Below are positions 50,020-59,218 of a stretch of DNA of 64,000 bases, in pieces. The DNA lies in NCBI RefSeq assembly GCF_013204845.1, contig NZ_JABMKY010000011.1:1-64000 (forward strand), in the 5' to 3' direction. Position 1 is the stretch's first letter; each line of letters opens with the position of its first letter. Source of the stretch: Paenibacillus qinlingensis. GTDB taxonomy: Bacteria; Bacillota; Bacilli; Paenibacillales; NBRC-103111. The notes below the pieces were generated by a model. The model had not been told where the DNA came from. It saw only the letters and a list, made by a program, of their open reading frames with translations, and made no database searches. The position numbers and the translations under genes were made by a program.

Positions 50020-50898
50020 ATGATTCACGATCGAAGTTGGGGTTCTCGTTTATTTGACATTATCAATTCAACAATTCTGATTCTGTTTGCGCTAAGTACA
50101 CTGCTTCCCTTTATTCATATTGTTAGTTCTTCATTCGCTAGCCCGACGGAGAAGTTAACGAAAGATTTCGTACTCTTTCCAACACATTTCACGCTGGATG
50201 CGTACCGTTTTATATTCTCAACGGACCGTATTCTGAACAGTCTTCTGGTAACTGTTCTGATAACAGTGGGCGGAACCATCGTTAACCTGGTCATGACTTG
50301 CTTGATGGCTTATCCACTTTCCAGAAGAGATTTGATCGGACGTAGACCGATTATGATGATGGTGATTTTCACACTCCTGTTTAGTGGAGGCATGATCCCC
50401 ACGTTTCTGATCGTGAAAGCTTTGGGACTACTGGATTCCATGTGGGCGCTCATTATTCCGAGTGCAATTAGTACCTTTAACCTCATTATTCTTAAAAACT
50501 TCTTCCAGCAGATGCCGGACGGCATTGAGGAATCAGCTAAAATCGACGGTGCGAATGATCTTAGTATCCTTATACGCATCATCCTTCCGCTCTCGCTGCC
50601 GGCGCTTGCAACATTCGGTTTATTCTACGCAGTTGGCCACTGGAATACGTTCATGTCTGCCATCTTGTATATCCGAGATACCGACAAATGGCCGATTCAA
50701 GTGCTGCTTCGATCTTTTGTTCTGTTATCCGAAGGCCGGATAGATGATGCTGCGAACCTAGACGGGGATATCCAATTGCCGCCAGAAACGGTGAAAATGG
50801 CTGTTATTACGGTCGCTACGCTACCAATCCTATGCGTTTATCCTTTTTTACAAAAGCATTTCGCGAAAGGTGTTATGATGGGTTCTATCAAAGGATGA
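50020..50898 (+). CDS. Sugar ABC transporter permease, YtcP type (second locus)
   Basis: This 292-residue, six-helix permease has an EAA loop (EESAKIDGANDLSILIRIIL), the TLLFSGGMIPTFLIVKALG stretch and the C-terminal YPFLQKHFAKGVMMGSIKG typical of YtcP-like subunits. ATG 50020 follows GGAAGGGTG. It pairs with the preceding permease and the lipoprotein that follows. The genes share order and spacing with 13538-16912, so the two loci carry paralogous importers. Confidence 0.9.
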   Translation: MIHDRSWGSRLFDIINSTILILFALSTLLPFIHIVSSSFASPTEKLTKDFVLFPTHFTLDAYRFIFSTDRILNSLLVTVLITVGGTIVNLVMTCLMAYPLSRRDLIGRRPIMMMVIFTLLFSGGMIPTFLIVKALGLLDSMWALIIPSAISTFNLIILKNFFQQMPDGIEESAKIDGANDLSILIRIILPLSLPALATFGLFYAVGHWNTFMSAILYIRDTDKWPIQVLLRSFVLLSEGRIDDAANLDGDIQLPPETVKMAVITVATLPILCVYPFLQKHFAKGVMMGSIKG

Positions 50899-50961
50899 AT
50901 AATCTAGAGCCCATTTAACCATAGCATTCCTATCAATTATAAAAATGGAGGTCTTGATCAC

Positions 50962-52494
50962 ATGGATATGCGTAAAAACATGGGAGTAAAAGCAGTGGTG
51001 GCGGTTAGCATGGTTGGTTTGCTGATGACGGCTTGTTCCGCTGAGAAGCAAACATCCGAGCAGCCAACATCTGCACAGCAAACGGAAAAAGCGAAAGACG
51101 CAACGCCTACGACAATTGAAATTATGAGTACATTGGCTGGCGTAGCACCGAAAGAAACAAGTGATGTACAAAAAGAGCTGGAGAAACTTACGAATACGAA
51201 GTTGAATATTACGTGGGTACCTGAAACGGCATATAAAGAGAAGCTGAATGCAACATTGGCTTCCGGAACGCTGCCACAAGTCATGTACACGAATGAAACG
51301 AAATCTGCTAATATCATCAATGCAGCCCGTTCAGGAGCATTCTGGGAAGTCGGTCCTTATCTGAAGGACTATCCGAATTTGAGCAAACAAATGGACCCAG
51401 AGGTATTAAAAGGAATTGCAATTGATGGTAAATATTACATGCTTCCTCGTCATAGGGATGCAGCCCGCCACGTTATTACGATCCGCAAGGATTGGCTGGA
51501 TAAATTGGGCCTGGCGATGCCGAAGACGTTGGATGATCTATACAAAGTATCGAAAGCATTTACAGAAAATGATCCGGACGGGAACGGCAAGAAAGATACG
51601 GTCGGACTGGTGGAAGACGGGTTAAATGCAATGGTTCGCAGCATTGCCGTTTATCATGGGGCTCCGATGAATTATGGCGTGCAGAACGGGCAAGTAGTTC
51701 CCAACTTCTTGACGCCAGAGTATTTGGAAGGTCTTAAATATTACAAGAAGCTGTTTGCCGAGAAGTTGATGAATCCCGACTTTCCTATCATCAATACGCA
51801 GCAACGCCGGGATATGATGGCACAAGGCAAAGCTGGGATCATGATCGCCGTAGAATCCGACGCTCCGGTTATTCAGAAAGAAGCGGTAAAGGTGAATCCG
51901 AAAGCTGAATTCGATTTGATTCAAGGTGTGACGGGACCAAAAGGGCTGATCGTATCAGCTACTTCAGGATACAATGGAGCCATTGTATTTTCTAAGAGCA
52001 GCATTAAAACAGAAGCAGATTTAAAGAAAATACTAACTTTCTATGATAAAATGTCGACGCCAGAAATGTTAACATTGTTGGGGAAAGGTATTAAAGATAT
52101 TGATTACAAAGTCGTAGACGGATTCGTTGAACCTGTGAATCCCCGCGCCGAAGATCGAAAAGCAGACGCGAACTATCTTTCTTTTGGCGTCGCAAATCCA
52201 AGTAATGAGTTACCGCTTAGATCAACAGACCCGCTAGTCATTAAGGGTAAGAAGCTGGTGGCTGACAATGCGAAGATTGCCATTTACGATGTAACGACAC
52301 CACTGGATTCCAAAACCAAAACAGAGAAAGGGCCAGAATTAGATAAAATTAGCCGTGACGCGCAGATTAAGTTCATCATGGGCGAAATCGACGAGGCTGG
52401 CTACAAAAAAGCGCTTGAACAGTGGAGTAAAGCAGGCGGAGATCAAATCATCAAGGAATTTACAGAGGACTACAAGAAGCAAGGCGGTAAATAA
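50962..52494 (+). CDS. Sugar ABC transporter substrate-binding lipoprotein (second locus)
   Basis: A lipoprotein signal (KAVVAVSMVGLLMTAC) anchors this 510-residue family-1 solute-binding protein outside the membrane. The family stretches TIRKDWLDKLGLAMPKTLDD and DPDGNGKKDTVGL are present. It lacks close similarity to the lipoprotein at 15350 outside these motifs, suggesting a different glycan. Given the GH105/PL22-like enzymes downstream, unsaturated rhamnogalacturonan or galacturonan oligomers are the likely cargo (inference). TGGAGGT lies 10 bases before ATG 50962. Confidence 0.9.
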   Translation: MDMRKNMGVKAVVAVSMVGLLMTACSAEKQTSEQPTSAQQTEKAKDATPTTIEIMSTLAGVAPKETSDVQKELEKLTNTKLNITWVPETAYKEKLNATLASGTLPQVMYTNETKSANIINAARSGAFWEVGPYLKDYPNLSKQMDPEVLKGIAIDGKYYMLPRHRDAARHVITIRKDWLDKLGLAMPKTLDDLYKVSKAFTENDPDGNGKKDTVGLVEDGLNAMVRSIAVYHGAPMNYGVQNGQVVPNFLTPEYLEGLKYYKKLFAEKLMNPDFPIINTQQRRDMMAQGKAGIMIAVESDAPVIQKEAVKVNPKAEFDLIQGVTGPKGLIVSATSGYNGAIVFSKSSIKTEADLKKILTFYDKMSTPEMLTLLGKGIKDIDYKVVDGFVEPVNPRAEDRKADANYLSFGVANPSNELPLRSTDPLVIKGKKLVADNAKIAIYDVTTPLDSKTKTEKGPELDKISRDAQIKFIMGEIDEAGYKKALEQWSKAGGDQIIKEFTEDYKKQGGK

Positions 52495-52502
52495 TCGGCA
52501 TT

Positions 52503-52531
52503 AAAAGATGGGAGATCTCTTCCGTCTTTTT
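52503..52531 (+). terminator. Rho-independent terminator of the second importer operon
   Basis: AAAAGATGGGAGA and TCTTCCGTCTTTT pair with two G-U pairs, followed by T. It lies 8 bases after the lipoprotein stop, so the regulator gene at 52623 has its own promoter or depends on read-through. Confidence 0.65.
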
Positions 52532-52622
52532 CCGCTTACTAACGGGGAATCGACTAGCTATCATTGGTTATATGCTAAAATAAGAACTGAAAGATCAAGC
52601 ATCCAGCAGCGGAGGTATATTC

Positions 52623-54896
52623 ATGAAAACTCGAGGTCTCACATATTTAAATAAATTAGTGCTATACGGGTTTCTACTTGGTGTCGTACCGCTGCTGGCA
52701 TTGGGATTTTTTTCTTATTTTCGTACTTCGGGTACGATTCAAGAGTATGTGGAGGAAGGCAACTTTCAAATATTAAAGTTAAGCCAGTCACGTATCGAGC
52801 AGAACTTGAAGACGGTGGAAGCTTCCGCCACAACGATGCTGCACTCCCCATTTGTGGAGAGTGTGCTCTCCTTGCCGCTTGAGGGTAAATATTATAACGA
52901 ATTTGAACAACTGACAGGAACGATTCGTCAATTGCAGGTGTTTGAGCTAGGTGTTAGTGATATTGAATTCTACAACATGCACGGCAAATGGCAGATTGGA
53001 AATAAGGGGATTTATCCTTTTAACCAAGATGAAAGCCATCCCACTTTGGATATTCCGCAAAAGACAATATGGGAATCGAATAAAAACGGGATTCGCATGA
53101 TCAGTAAAAAGCCAGCTTATGATCCAGATCCCGATGTGATCATCACGGCAGATATACCCTTTTCACACCTGCGTAAGCTCTTGTTAGACACAAGCCCGCT
53201 TGGAAGCGTTTTTATGTTAGATAGTGAGATGAAACTGCTTGGTTATCAAGATGAAAGCTTTACGCGTGCCTTTCTCGGTGAAACGGAGCTAGCCAATCAA
53301 CTGAAAAGGCTGGATGGCGATGGGGGCAAAGTCAATGTCCACTACGGCAAGCAGGAGTATTCTGTTACTTTTATTCGTTCCAGTCTCACGGGATGGATGT
53401 ATGTATCGGCGGTTTCAATTGATATGATTACGCAAGAATCGAAAGCGATCGGGCAGTTTACCATTTGGATCTGCTTGATTATTACGTTTGCAGTTCTTAT
53501 CTTTTCGGTCATGGGTTCTAATCGCTTTTATAGCCCGATACGCAAGCTGTATGCAACAGTAGTCGGCCAGGATGTGCAACAACAACCGCTCCATAATCTC
53601 AAACGAGAGGATGAGCTGCAGCAGATCGGCACGCGGTTTCATTCCTTGTTGAATCGCCAACAGGAGATGTCCGGTCAAATACAGGGGCAGGTTGTTCAGT
53701 TAAATCAATTTTTTGTGCAAAAGCTCTTTTTTGGCGAGGTTGGACCGCGGGAAATAAAGGAGAAGCTATCCGATCTTCAATTCCCTCAGAGTTGGCAGAG
53801 GATGTATGTCATGGCTGTCGAAATCGACACGCTGGAAGGAAGCCGGTACGAGGGGAAGGATCTGGATCTGCTATTGTTTGCCGTAAACAATATTGCAGGG
53901 GAGCTTGCTCCACGACGAGCCTTCCTAAATCCAATCGTGCTGCACGAATCTCAGTTGACGATTCTGGGTACGGATAGCAGCGATCCGAGTTGGGAAGAGG
54001 ACGTATTTAAGCTGGCTGAAGAGATTCAGCGAGCAGTTCGTACTTATTTAGGAATCTCTGTAAGCGTTGGGCTTAGTTACGCATTCGAGGAATGGACGAA
54101 AGTACCTAAAGCGTATAAGGAAGCCATTGATGCTCTCAGATACAGGGTCAAGCTCGGACACGAGACGATTATTTCCATACGTGATATTTTTGCGGATTCC
54201 CCTGCTGAGACTTCGTATCCCGTTAAAATTTCGGATGAACTTAGGCAGGCCGTTCATGCCTCCGACTTGGAACAAGCGACCTTTCTTCTGCATCAAATGG
54301 TCCGGGAACTGGTTGTACAGCCGTTTCATTTTCATGACTACCAGTTTTCACTTATGCGGTTCTTATCCGAACTGGGAAGTCTTCTTCAGGATCAAGGGAT
54401 TTCCATTCGCACGCTTATGAAAGACGATGAATCGATCGTGGAAAGCTTGTTCAATCTGAGAACGACGGAAGAGGTCGAGGCTTGGTTTAAGGAAGTCGTT
54501 GTAGGTCCAGTATTGCTGCTTTTAGAGGAAAGACGCAGCCATCAATTCCGCAAAATTTCGGAAGCGGTCATCCAGATCATTCATGATGAATATGATACAG
54601 ACTTAACGTTAGAGCTGTGTGCCGACCGTATCGAGTACCATCCCCATTATGTCAGTAAAGTATTTCGACAGGAAGCCGGCGTTAATTTCGGTGATTATTT
54701 GTTACAATACCGGTTGACGATCGCCAAGAAGATGCTCGTAGAGACGAATATGAAGATCTCCGACATTTCCGAAAAGTTGAAATATACAAATTCAACGAAT
54801 TTTATCCGTTCTTTCCGCAAGGTTGAGGGGGAAACACCTGGTCAGTACCGCGAACGGATGCAAGAGATTCCTGCTGCAGGAAGCCCAATGAAATAA
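52623..54896 (+). CDS. Membrane-bound AraC-family one-component regulator (YesS-like)
   Basis: The 757-residue protein has membrane helices at about residues 12-33 (LVLYGFLLGVVPLLALGFFS) and 279-300, enclosing an extracellular Cache-like sensor. A cytosolic middle domain follows, then a C-terminal AraC-type double helix-turn-helix (about 650-745; LTLELCADRIEYHPHYVSKV and KYTNSTNFIRSFRKVEGETP). It has no kinase or receiver domain, so it is a direct membrane-to-DNA regulator like B. subtilis YesS. It lies between the importer and enzyme operons and is the obvious candidate to bind the shared 26-bp motif. GCGGAGGTATATTC precedes ATG 52623. Confidence 0.88.
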   Translation: MKTRGLTYLNKLVLYGFLLGVVPLLALGFFSYFRTSGTIQEYVEEGNFQILKLSQSRIEQNLKTVEASATTMLHSPFVESVLSLPLEGKYYNEFEQLTGTIRQLQVFELGVSDIEFYNMHGKWQIGNKGIYPFNQDESHPTLDIPQKTIWESNKNGIRMISKKPAYDPDPDVIITADIPFSHLRKLLLDTSPLGSVFMLDSEMKLLGYQDESFTRAFLGETELANQLKRLDGDGGKVNVHYGKQEYSVTFIRSSLTGWMYVSAVSIDMITQESKAIGQFTIWICLIITFAVLIFSVMGSNRFYSPIRKLYATVVGQDVQQQPLHNLKREDELQQIGTRFHSLLNRQQEMSGQIQGQVVQLNQFFVQKLFFGEVGPREIKEKLSDLQFPQSWQRMYVMAVEIDTLEGSRYEGKDLDLLLFAVNNIAGELAPRRAFLNPIVLHESQLTILGTDSSDPSWEEDVFKLAEEIQRAVRTYLGISVSVGLSYAFEEWTKVPKAYKEAIDALRYRVKLGHETIISIRDIFADSPAETSYPVKISDELRQAVHASDLEQATFLLHQMVRELVVQPFHFHDYQFSLMRFLSELGSLLQDQGISIRTLMKDDESIVESLFNLRTTEEVEAWFKEVVVGPVLLLLEERRSHQFRKISEAVIQIIHDEYDTDLTLELCADRIEYHPHYVSKVFRQEAGVNFGDYLLQYRLTIAKKMLVETNMKISDISEKLKYTNSTNFIRSFRKVEGETPGQYRERMQEIPAAGSPMK

Positions 54897-54908
54897 GCGA
54901 GCAACGAA

Positions 54909-54951
54909 GCGTCCTTCAAACCGGGGAAATACCGGAAGAAGGGCGTTTTTT
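54909..54951 (+). terminator. Rho-independent terminator of the AraC-type regulator gene
   Basis: GCGTCCTTC (54909-54917) pairs with GAAGGGCG (54938-54945) with one bulge, an inner CCGG/CCGG pair adds stability, and TTTTTT follows. Confidence 0.75.
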
Positions 54952-54965
54952 GTGCAGGCTCCGTG

Positions 54966-55728
54966 CAAAGGAAGCGGCGCCGTCGGTTGTCAGACGCTAG
55001 CGCACAAATATTGTGCGCAAGGTAAGCGGGCCTGCCAGCTGTCGCGCGCTAGCGCACAAAAACTGTGCGCAAGGTAAGTGGCGCTGTCGGCTGTCGCGCG
55101 CTAGCGCACAAATATTGTGCGCAAGTGAAGCATCACCGTCGGCTGTCGCACGCTAGCGCACAAAAACTGTGCGCAGGGTAAGAGTCTCCACCGGCTGTCG
55201 CGCACTAGCGCACAAAAACTGTGCGCAAGTGGAGCGTCCCCGTCGGCTGTCGCGCGCTAGCGCACAAATATTGTGCGCAAGGTAAGCGTCTCCGTCGGCC
55301 GTCGCGCGCTAGCGCACAAATAATGTGCGCAAGTGAAGAGTCTCCGTCGGCTGTCGCGCGCTAGCGTACAAATAATGTGCGCTAGGTAAGCGGGCCTGCC
55401 GGCTGTCGTGCGCTAGCGCACAAAAACTGTACGCAAGTGGAGCGTCTCCGCCGGCTGTCGCGCGCTAGCGCACAAAAACTGTGCGCAAGTGGAGCGTCCC
55501 CGTCGGCTGTCGCGCGCTAGCGCACAAAAACTGTGCGCAAGGTAAGCGTCTCCGCCGGCTGTCGCGCGCTAGCGCAAAAATATTGTGCGCAAGGTAAGCG
55601 TCTCCGTCGGCCGTCGCGCGCTAGCGCACAAATATTGTGCGCAAGGAAAGCGTCCCGGTCGGCTGTCGCACGCTAGCGCACAAAAACTGTGCGCAGGGTA
55701 AGCGTCCCGGCCGGCCGTTGCACGCTGC
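54966..55728. repeat. Array of about 14 tandem 52-bp repeats, each with a hairpin
   Basis: A unit of about 52 bases repeats 14 times, with a partial unit at the end. Each contains GCGCTAGCGC followed by a self-complementary piece, most often GCGCACAAATATTGTGCGC or GCGCACAAAAACTGTGCGC, then a linker close to AAGGTAAGCGTCTCCGTCGG. The stem is nearly invariant while the loop alternates between AAATATT-, AAAAACT- and AAATAAT-types. Units also differ by point changes in the linker. The array is GC-rich and encodes no sensible protein. It lies between the regulator's terminator and the GH105-like gene. The linkers are similar to one another and the period is fixed, so it is a minisatellite-like array and not CRISPR. 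Confidence 0.9.
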
Positions 55729-55740
55729 CTTTTTTCATAT

Positions 55741-55766
55741 CTGAACAAATGAATATAGACTGATAT
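55741..55766 (+). promoter_or_regulatory. Candidate operator copy 2 of the shared 26-bp motif
   Basis: CTGAACAAATGAATATAGAC followed by TGATAT lies 43 bases before the GH105-like gene, right after the tandem array. It is 25 of 26 identical to copy 1. A TATATT about 10-15 bases downstream could serve as a -10 element for an AraC-activated promoter lacking a -35. Confidence 0.6.
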
Positions 55767-55808
55767 CCAGCATGGAACCTATATTTAAAGGCGAAAGGAG
55801 GAGAGCGT

Positions 55809-57998
55809 ATGAAACGGTATTTCGAAGTAGAAGCCGGCATGGCCTATAAGCTGGCAGATCAGAACACAGATACGATTCTTGAGACGATTGCCGGTGCTTA
55901 TATAGCGAACAATCCCCCGCATCCGTTCGTATTTCGGTGCTATAGCAGGCTTTCGATTCCTCAGCTGCAGGATGGCAGATTTGATTTTAATATGCAGAAT
56001 AAGCATCCGGATGCTTCCTTTGGTCAATATGCTTTCGCCCTTGGCATGCTGTGGAGTGACAATGTCAGGACTGTCGAAACAGCTCTCAATTGTTATGGTC
56101 CGACCAAGCTGCTGCTGAATGGCAAGCTGCTTTATAAATCAAGTGTAGCCGAAGAGGTAAACGTAGAGACACGCAAGATCGTGGACGTACAGCTGCAAAA
56201 AGGCTGGAATGCTTTCCTACTCATCTTCCGTAAGGTAGCCTCTGGTTTCGGTTGTGTATTTGGCTCAAACCGGAGCCATTCGAATCCGCTGGATTTCATG
56301 AACCCGTTCCATGAACGATATGACTGTGGTGGCTGGGTATATTCGGAGCCACAAGACGATGAAAGGTTCGGGGAAACTAACTTTCCTGATGTGAAAGGAG
56401 CCGAATCGGAATCGCCAGTCCGGTGGTTACCTTCTCGAGAGTGGACGAATGATCAAGCGTCGCTGATGAACTGCGCTCGCCTATTCGGGATTAAGCCGGA
56501 TAAAGTGGCCTATGCGTGGTCGAAAGGGGAATCCGTCCTCCCCGATAGGAATCCATTCGCCCTGAAAGGATGGGCAACCGGCCCGCTGCGTATATGGGTT
56601 AATAATGAACAAGTCGCTCTAACCGAGACGGAAGGATCATTTGAGGTTGAGGTCGATCTCCCATACGGAGCACATAATTGGTTAGTCGAGTCGGCTTGCT
56701 ACGGGGAGAGAGACTGGGGTTTCTCACTGGAAGTGTCCGCTAACGATGAGCCGTATTCGTTCAGTCTGCCGCATCCGGTGAAAGGTACGGATGAATGCTG
56801 GCTGTATGTAGGGCCGCTTGAACGATCTGAAAGTATCCTCCCGGAGCAGCTGCAAACGATGACTCGTTTGTTCGAAATGGAAGAGGGTAACCACACGTTT
56901 TGGCGGGTAGACAGGCCAGGTGTATGGGTTAGGCCCTACCTTCACAATGCCCGTTACGCAAGATGGAACTATCCAATCGGCGTCACCTTGTACGGCCTTC
57001 TCCAGACGGGCAGAAAACTCGCGAGATATGATATCGTCCGATACGTACTTCAACATCTGAAAGCGTGTACGTCCATGTACAGCTATGCGCTGTGGGATCG
57101 CGAACAATATGGGTATCCAGCGATGAACACGAAGCTGGTTGATATGAAGATGCTGGACGATTGCGGTTCCATCGGCAGTGCGATGCTCGAGGCGAATAAA
57201 GAAGCGCAAGAGGAAGGCTTTGTCAGGTTGGCCCATATCATTGCCGACTATATGGCTAATACGCAAGAGCGGCAGGACGACGGTGCGTTTTATCGGGAAT
57301 CCAAAGGTTATTACATGGAAAACACGTTGTGGGCAGACGACTTATATATGAGTACCCCTTTCCTGTGCCGTTACTACATGTTAACAGGTGAGCGCAAATG
57401 GCTGGATGATGCTGCCAGACAGTTTCTTCTTTTTAAGAAATACTTGTATCTTTCAGATAAAAATTTGATGTCTCATGTCTATGACTTTAAATTCCCAATG
57501 GCGAATGGGATACCTTGGGGACGCGGAAATGGTTGGGTACTCTTCTCTTTATCGGAGCTGCTGGAGATCATGCCGGAGAACCACCCGGACAGAGGAGATC
57601 TACTTGCCTTCTTCCAAGAGTTCTCCGAGGGGTTACTTGCCCGGCAAGGGAAGAATGGCTTGTGGCATCAAGTATTGACAGATGAAAGTTCATTCGAGGA
57701 AACGTCCTGCACATCGATGTTTATTTATGCTTTTGCGAGAGGAGTGCGCTTTGGCTGGCTGGATAAGCCCCGATTGTATGCAAATGCGGTACGCAAAGCG
57801 TGGAGCGGATTGATATGCCATGCTTTTGAAGGAAATGGATCCGTCCATGGTGTATGCTGTGGATCCAAATATTCCTTTTCCCCTGAGTATTACAAATATG
57901 AGCTTAAGGTGGTTACGAATGATCCTCACGGCATTGGCATCGTCCTGCTTGCTGGAATTGAAGCCGATGCGATGGATAGGATGTTAGCAACGTTATAG
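55809..57998 (+). CDS. GH88/GH105-like unsaturated glycuronyl hydrolase, 729 aa
   Basis: The C-terminal half (about residues 380-700) matches the (alpha/alpha)6 barrel of unsaturated rhamnogalacturonyl hydrolases such as YteR: LDDCGSIGSAML, NTLWADDLYMSTPFL, IPWGRGNGWVLF and LWHQVLTDESSFEETSCTSM. These enzymes hydrate the double bond left by lyases and release unsaturated uronate. The N-terminal about 350 residues form a beta-rich domain unrecognised here, making the protein about twice the usual GH105 length. There is no signal peptide, so it acts on imported oligosaccharides. GGAGGAGAGCGT precedes ATG 55809. It heads an operon with two beta-propeller genes. Confidence 0.82.
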   Translation: MKRYFEVEAGMAYKLADQNTDTILETIAGAYIANNPPHPFVFRCYSRLSIPQLQDGRFDFNMQNKHPDASFGQYAFALGMLWSDNVRTVETALNCYGPTKLLLNGKLLYKSSVAEEVNVETRKIVDVQLQKGWNAFLLIFRKVASGFGCVFGSNRSHSNPLDFMNPFHERYDCGGWVYSEPQDDERFGETNFPDVKGAESESPVRWLPSREWTNDQASLMNCARLFGIKPDKVAYAWSKGESVLPDRNPFALKGWATGPLRIWVNNEQVALTETEGSFEVEVDLPYGAHNWLVESACYGERDWGFSLEVSANDEPYSFSLPHPVKGTDECWLYVGPLERSESILPEQLQTMTRLFEMEEGNHTFWRVDRPGVWVRPYLHNARYARWNYPIGVTLYGLLQTGRKLARYDIVRYVLQHLKACTSMYSYALWDREQYGYPAMNTKLVDMKMLDDCGSIGSAMLEANKEAQEEGFVRLAHIIADYMANTQERQDDGAFYRESKGYYMENTLWADDLYMSTPFLCRYYMLTGERKWLDDAARQFLLFKKYLYLSDKNLMSHVYDFKFPMANGIPWGRGNGWVLFSLSELLEIMPENHPDRGDLLAFFQEFSEGLLARQGKNGLWHQVLTDESSFEETSCTSMFIYAFARGVRFGWLDKPRLYANAVRKAWSGLICHAFEGNGSVHGVCCGSKYSFSPEYYKYELKVVTNDPHGIGIVLLAGIEADAMDRMLATL

Positions 57999-58030
57999 AC
58001 AGCAGAATAATTGATGAGGAGTGGATGGAT

Positions 58031-59203
58031 ATGAAAGGCGATGTATATTACTCAACGATCACCAGAAAGCAAGACGAGTTAACGGGTGTCGAGGTGATAC
58101 AGCTCACGGACAATTCCGGCGATACGTATCATCCCTATTTCACCAAAACATTGATTGATTCAGAAAATAATTACGTCTTGCTGGCTTCTAACCGCACAGG
58201 TTCGATGCAATTGTACACTTTACGGTTCAAAGATGGACAAATGGTGCAAGTTACCGATCAAGACGGAGTTAGTCCTTTCAGTTCCGTACTCGATGCTTGG
58301 CATCATATTGTTTATTATTTTGCCGATCGTACACTGATGCGGGTTCGCCTTGATAATCTGGAAGTCGAGGAGCTCATGCAAATTCCAATCGGCTTCAAGC
58401 CCAGTGATTTATCTATCGATAATTCTGGGAAATTCCTTGCTTTTTCGTATGTGGAACATATGGAACTTTGTACGGAAACAGGGGGTACTTATTCCACGCA
58501 TAGGGAAAAGCACTTCCGCAGACCAACGAGCGTGGTCATCCGTTATGACATCGAAAAAAGAGCTCCTTATGTGGTATGGGGAGAAGGGCAATATATTTCC
58601 CATGTGAATATTAGTCCGATCGACCCGAATATTATTGTGTTTTGCCATGAAGGTCCATGGCTTCAAGTTCAGAGAATGTGGACGGCGCGTGTCGACCATG
58701 ACAAAGTGTATCCGCTCGTGGATCAGAAGGTCAATTTGGAACGGATCGGACATGAATTTTTTACGGCCAGCGGCAGGATTGGTGCCCAATATTCGTCTAG
58801 GGAGCGGATCGGGGATGAATTTTTACTGCATGGCGATATTTTCATCAACGTGGATGGCTCTAACGAGAGAAGATATTATTACCCATATACACGCCCCTCC
58901 CATGTACAGATGAACTACGGGGAAACGATGGGTGTCGGCGATCGTGCGCCTATTCGCGAAGTGATGGAGGATAAGGGAAACTATATGTCCTTATTGAGAT
59001 ACCAAGGGGATGCCATAGAAGTCGGTCTTCTTTGTGCACATGGCACTTCCTGGCGCAGCCAGATGTCGCATCCGCATCCTCTTTTTACACGTGATGACCA
59101 GCATATCCTATTCTCCTCCGACTTGGGCGGCAGATCAAATGTATATTTGGCCAGGGCAGATTGGGACAAAACGATAAAGAGTGATAAGCGGATAGAAAGA
59201 TAG
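58031..59203 (+). CDS. PL22-like oligogalacturonate lyase
   Basis: The 390-residue cytosolic beta-propeller protein carries features of family PL22 oligogalacturonate lyases: IVFCHEGPWLQVQRMW, GHEFFTASGRIGAQY and the metal-site-like MSHPHPLFTRDDQHILFSSD near the C-terminus. Such enzymes cut short oligogalacturonides by beta-elimination to unsaturated products. I start at ATG 58031, 9 bases after GAGGAG; an in-frame ATG at 58025 is only 3 bases from it. It is 32 bases after the GH105-like gene and 15 bases before the next propeller gene. Confidence 0.82.
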   Translation: MKGDVYYSTITRKQDELTGVEVIQLTDNSGDTYHPYFTKTLIDSENNYVLLASNRTGSMQLYTLRFKDGQMVQVTDQDGVSPFSSVLDAWHHIVYYFADRTLMRVRLDNLEVEELMQIPIGFKPSDLSIDNSGKFLAFSYVEHMELCTETGGTYSTHREKHFRRPTSVVIRYDIEKRAPYVVWGEGQYISHVNISPIDPNIIVFCHEGPWLQVQRMWTARVDHDKVYPLVDQKVNLERIGHEFFTASGRIGAQYSSRERIGDEFLLHGDIFINVDGSNERRYYYPYTRPSHVQMNYGETMGVGDRAPIREVMEDKGNYMSLLRYQGDAIEVGLLCAHGTSWRSQMSHPHPLFTRDDQHILFSSDLGGRSNVYLARADWDKTIKSDKRIER

Positions 59204-59218
59204 GGAGGAGAGGTTCTC

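Noticed and set aside
54966-55728. CRISPR array
   Set aside because: The period is fixed at about 52 bases and the intervals between palindromes are similar to one another instead of unique spacers; no cas genes are nearby.
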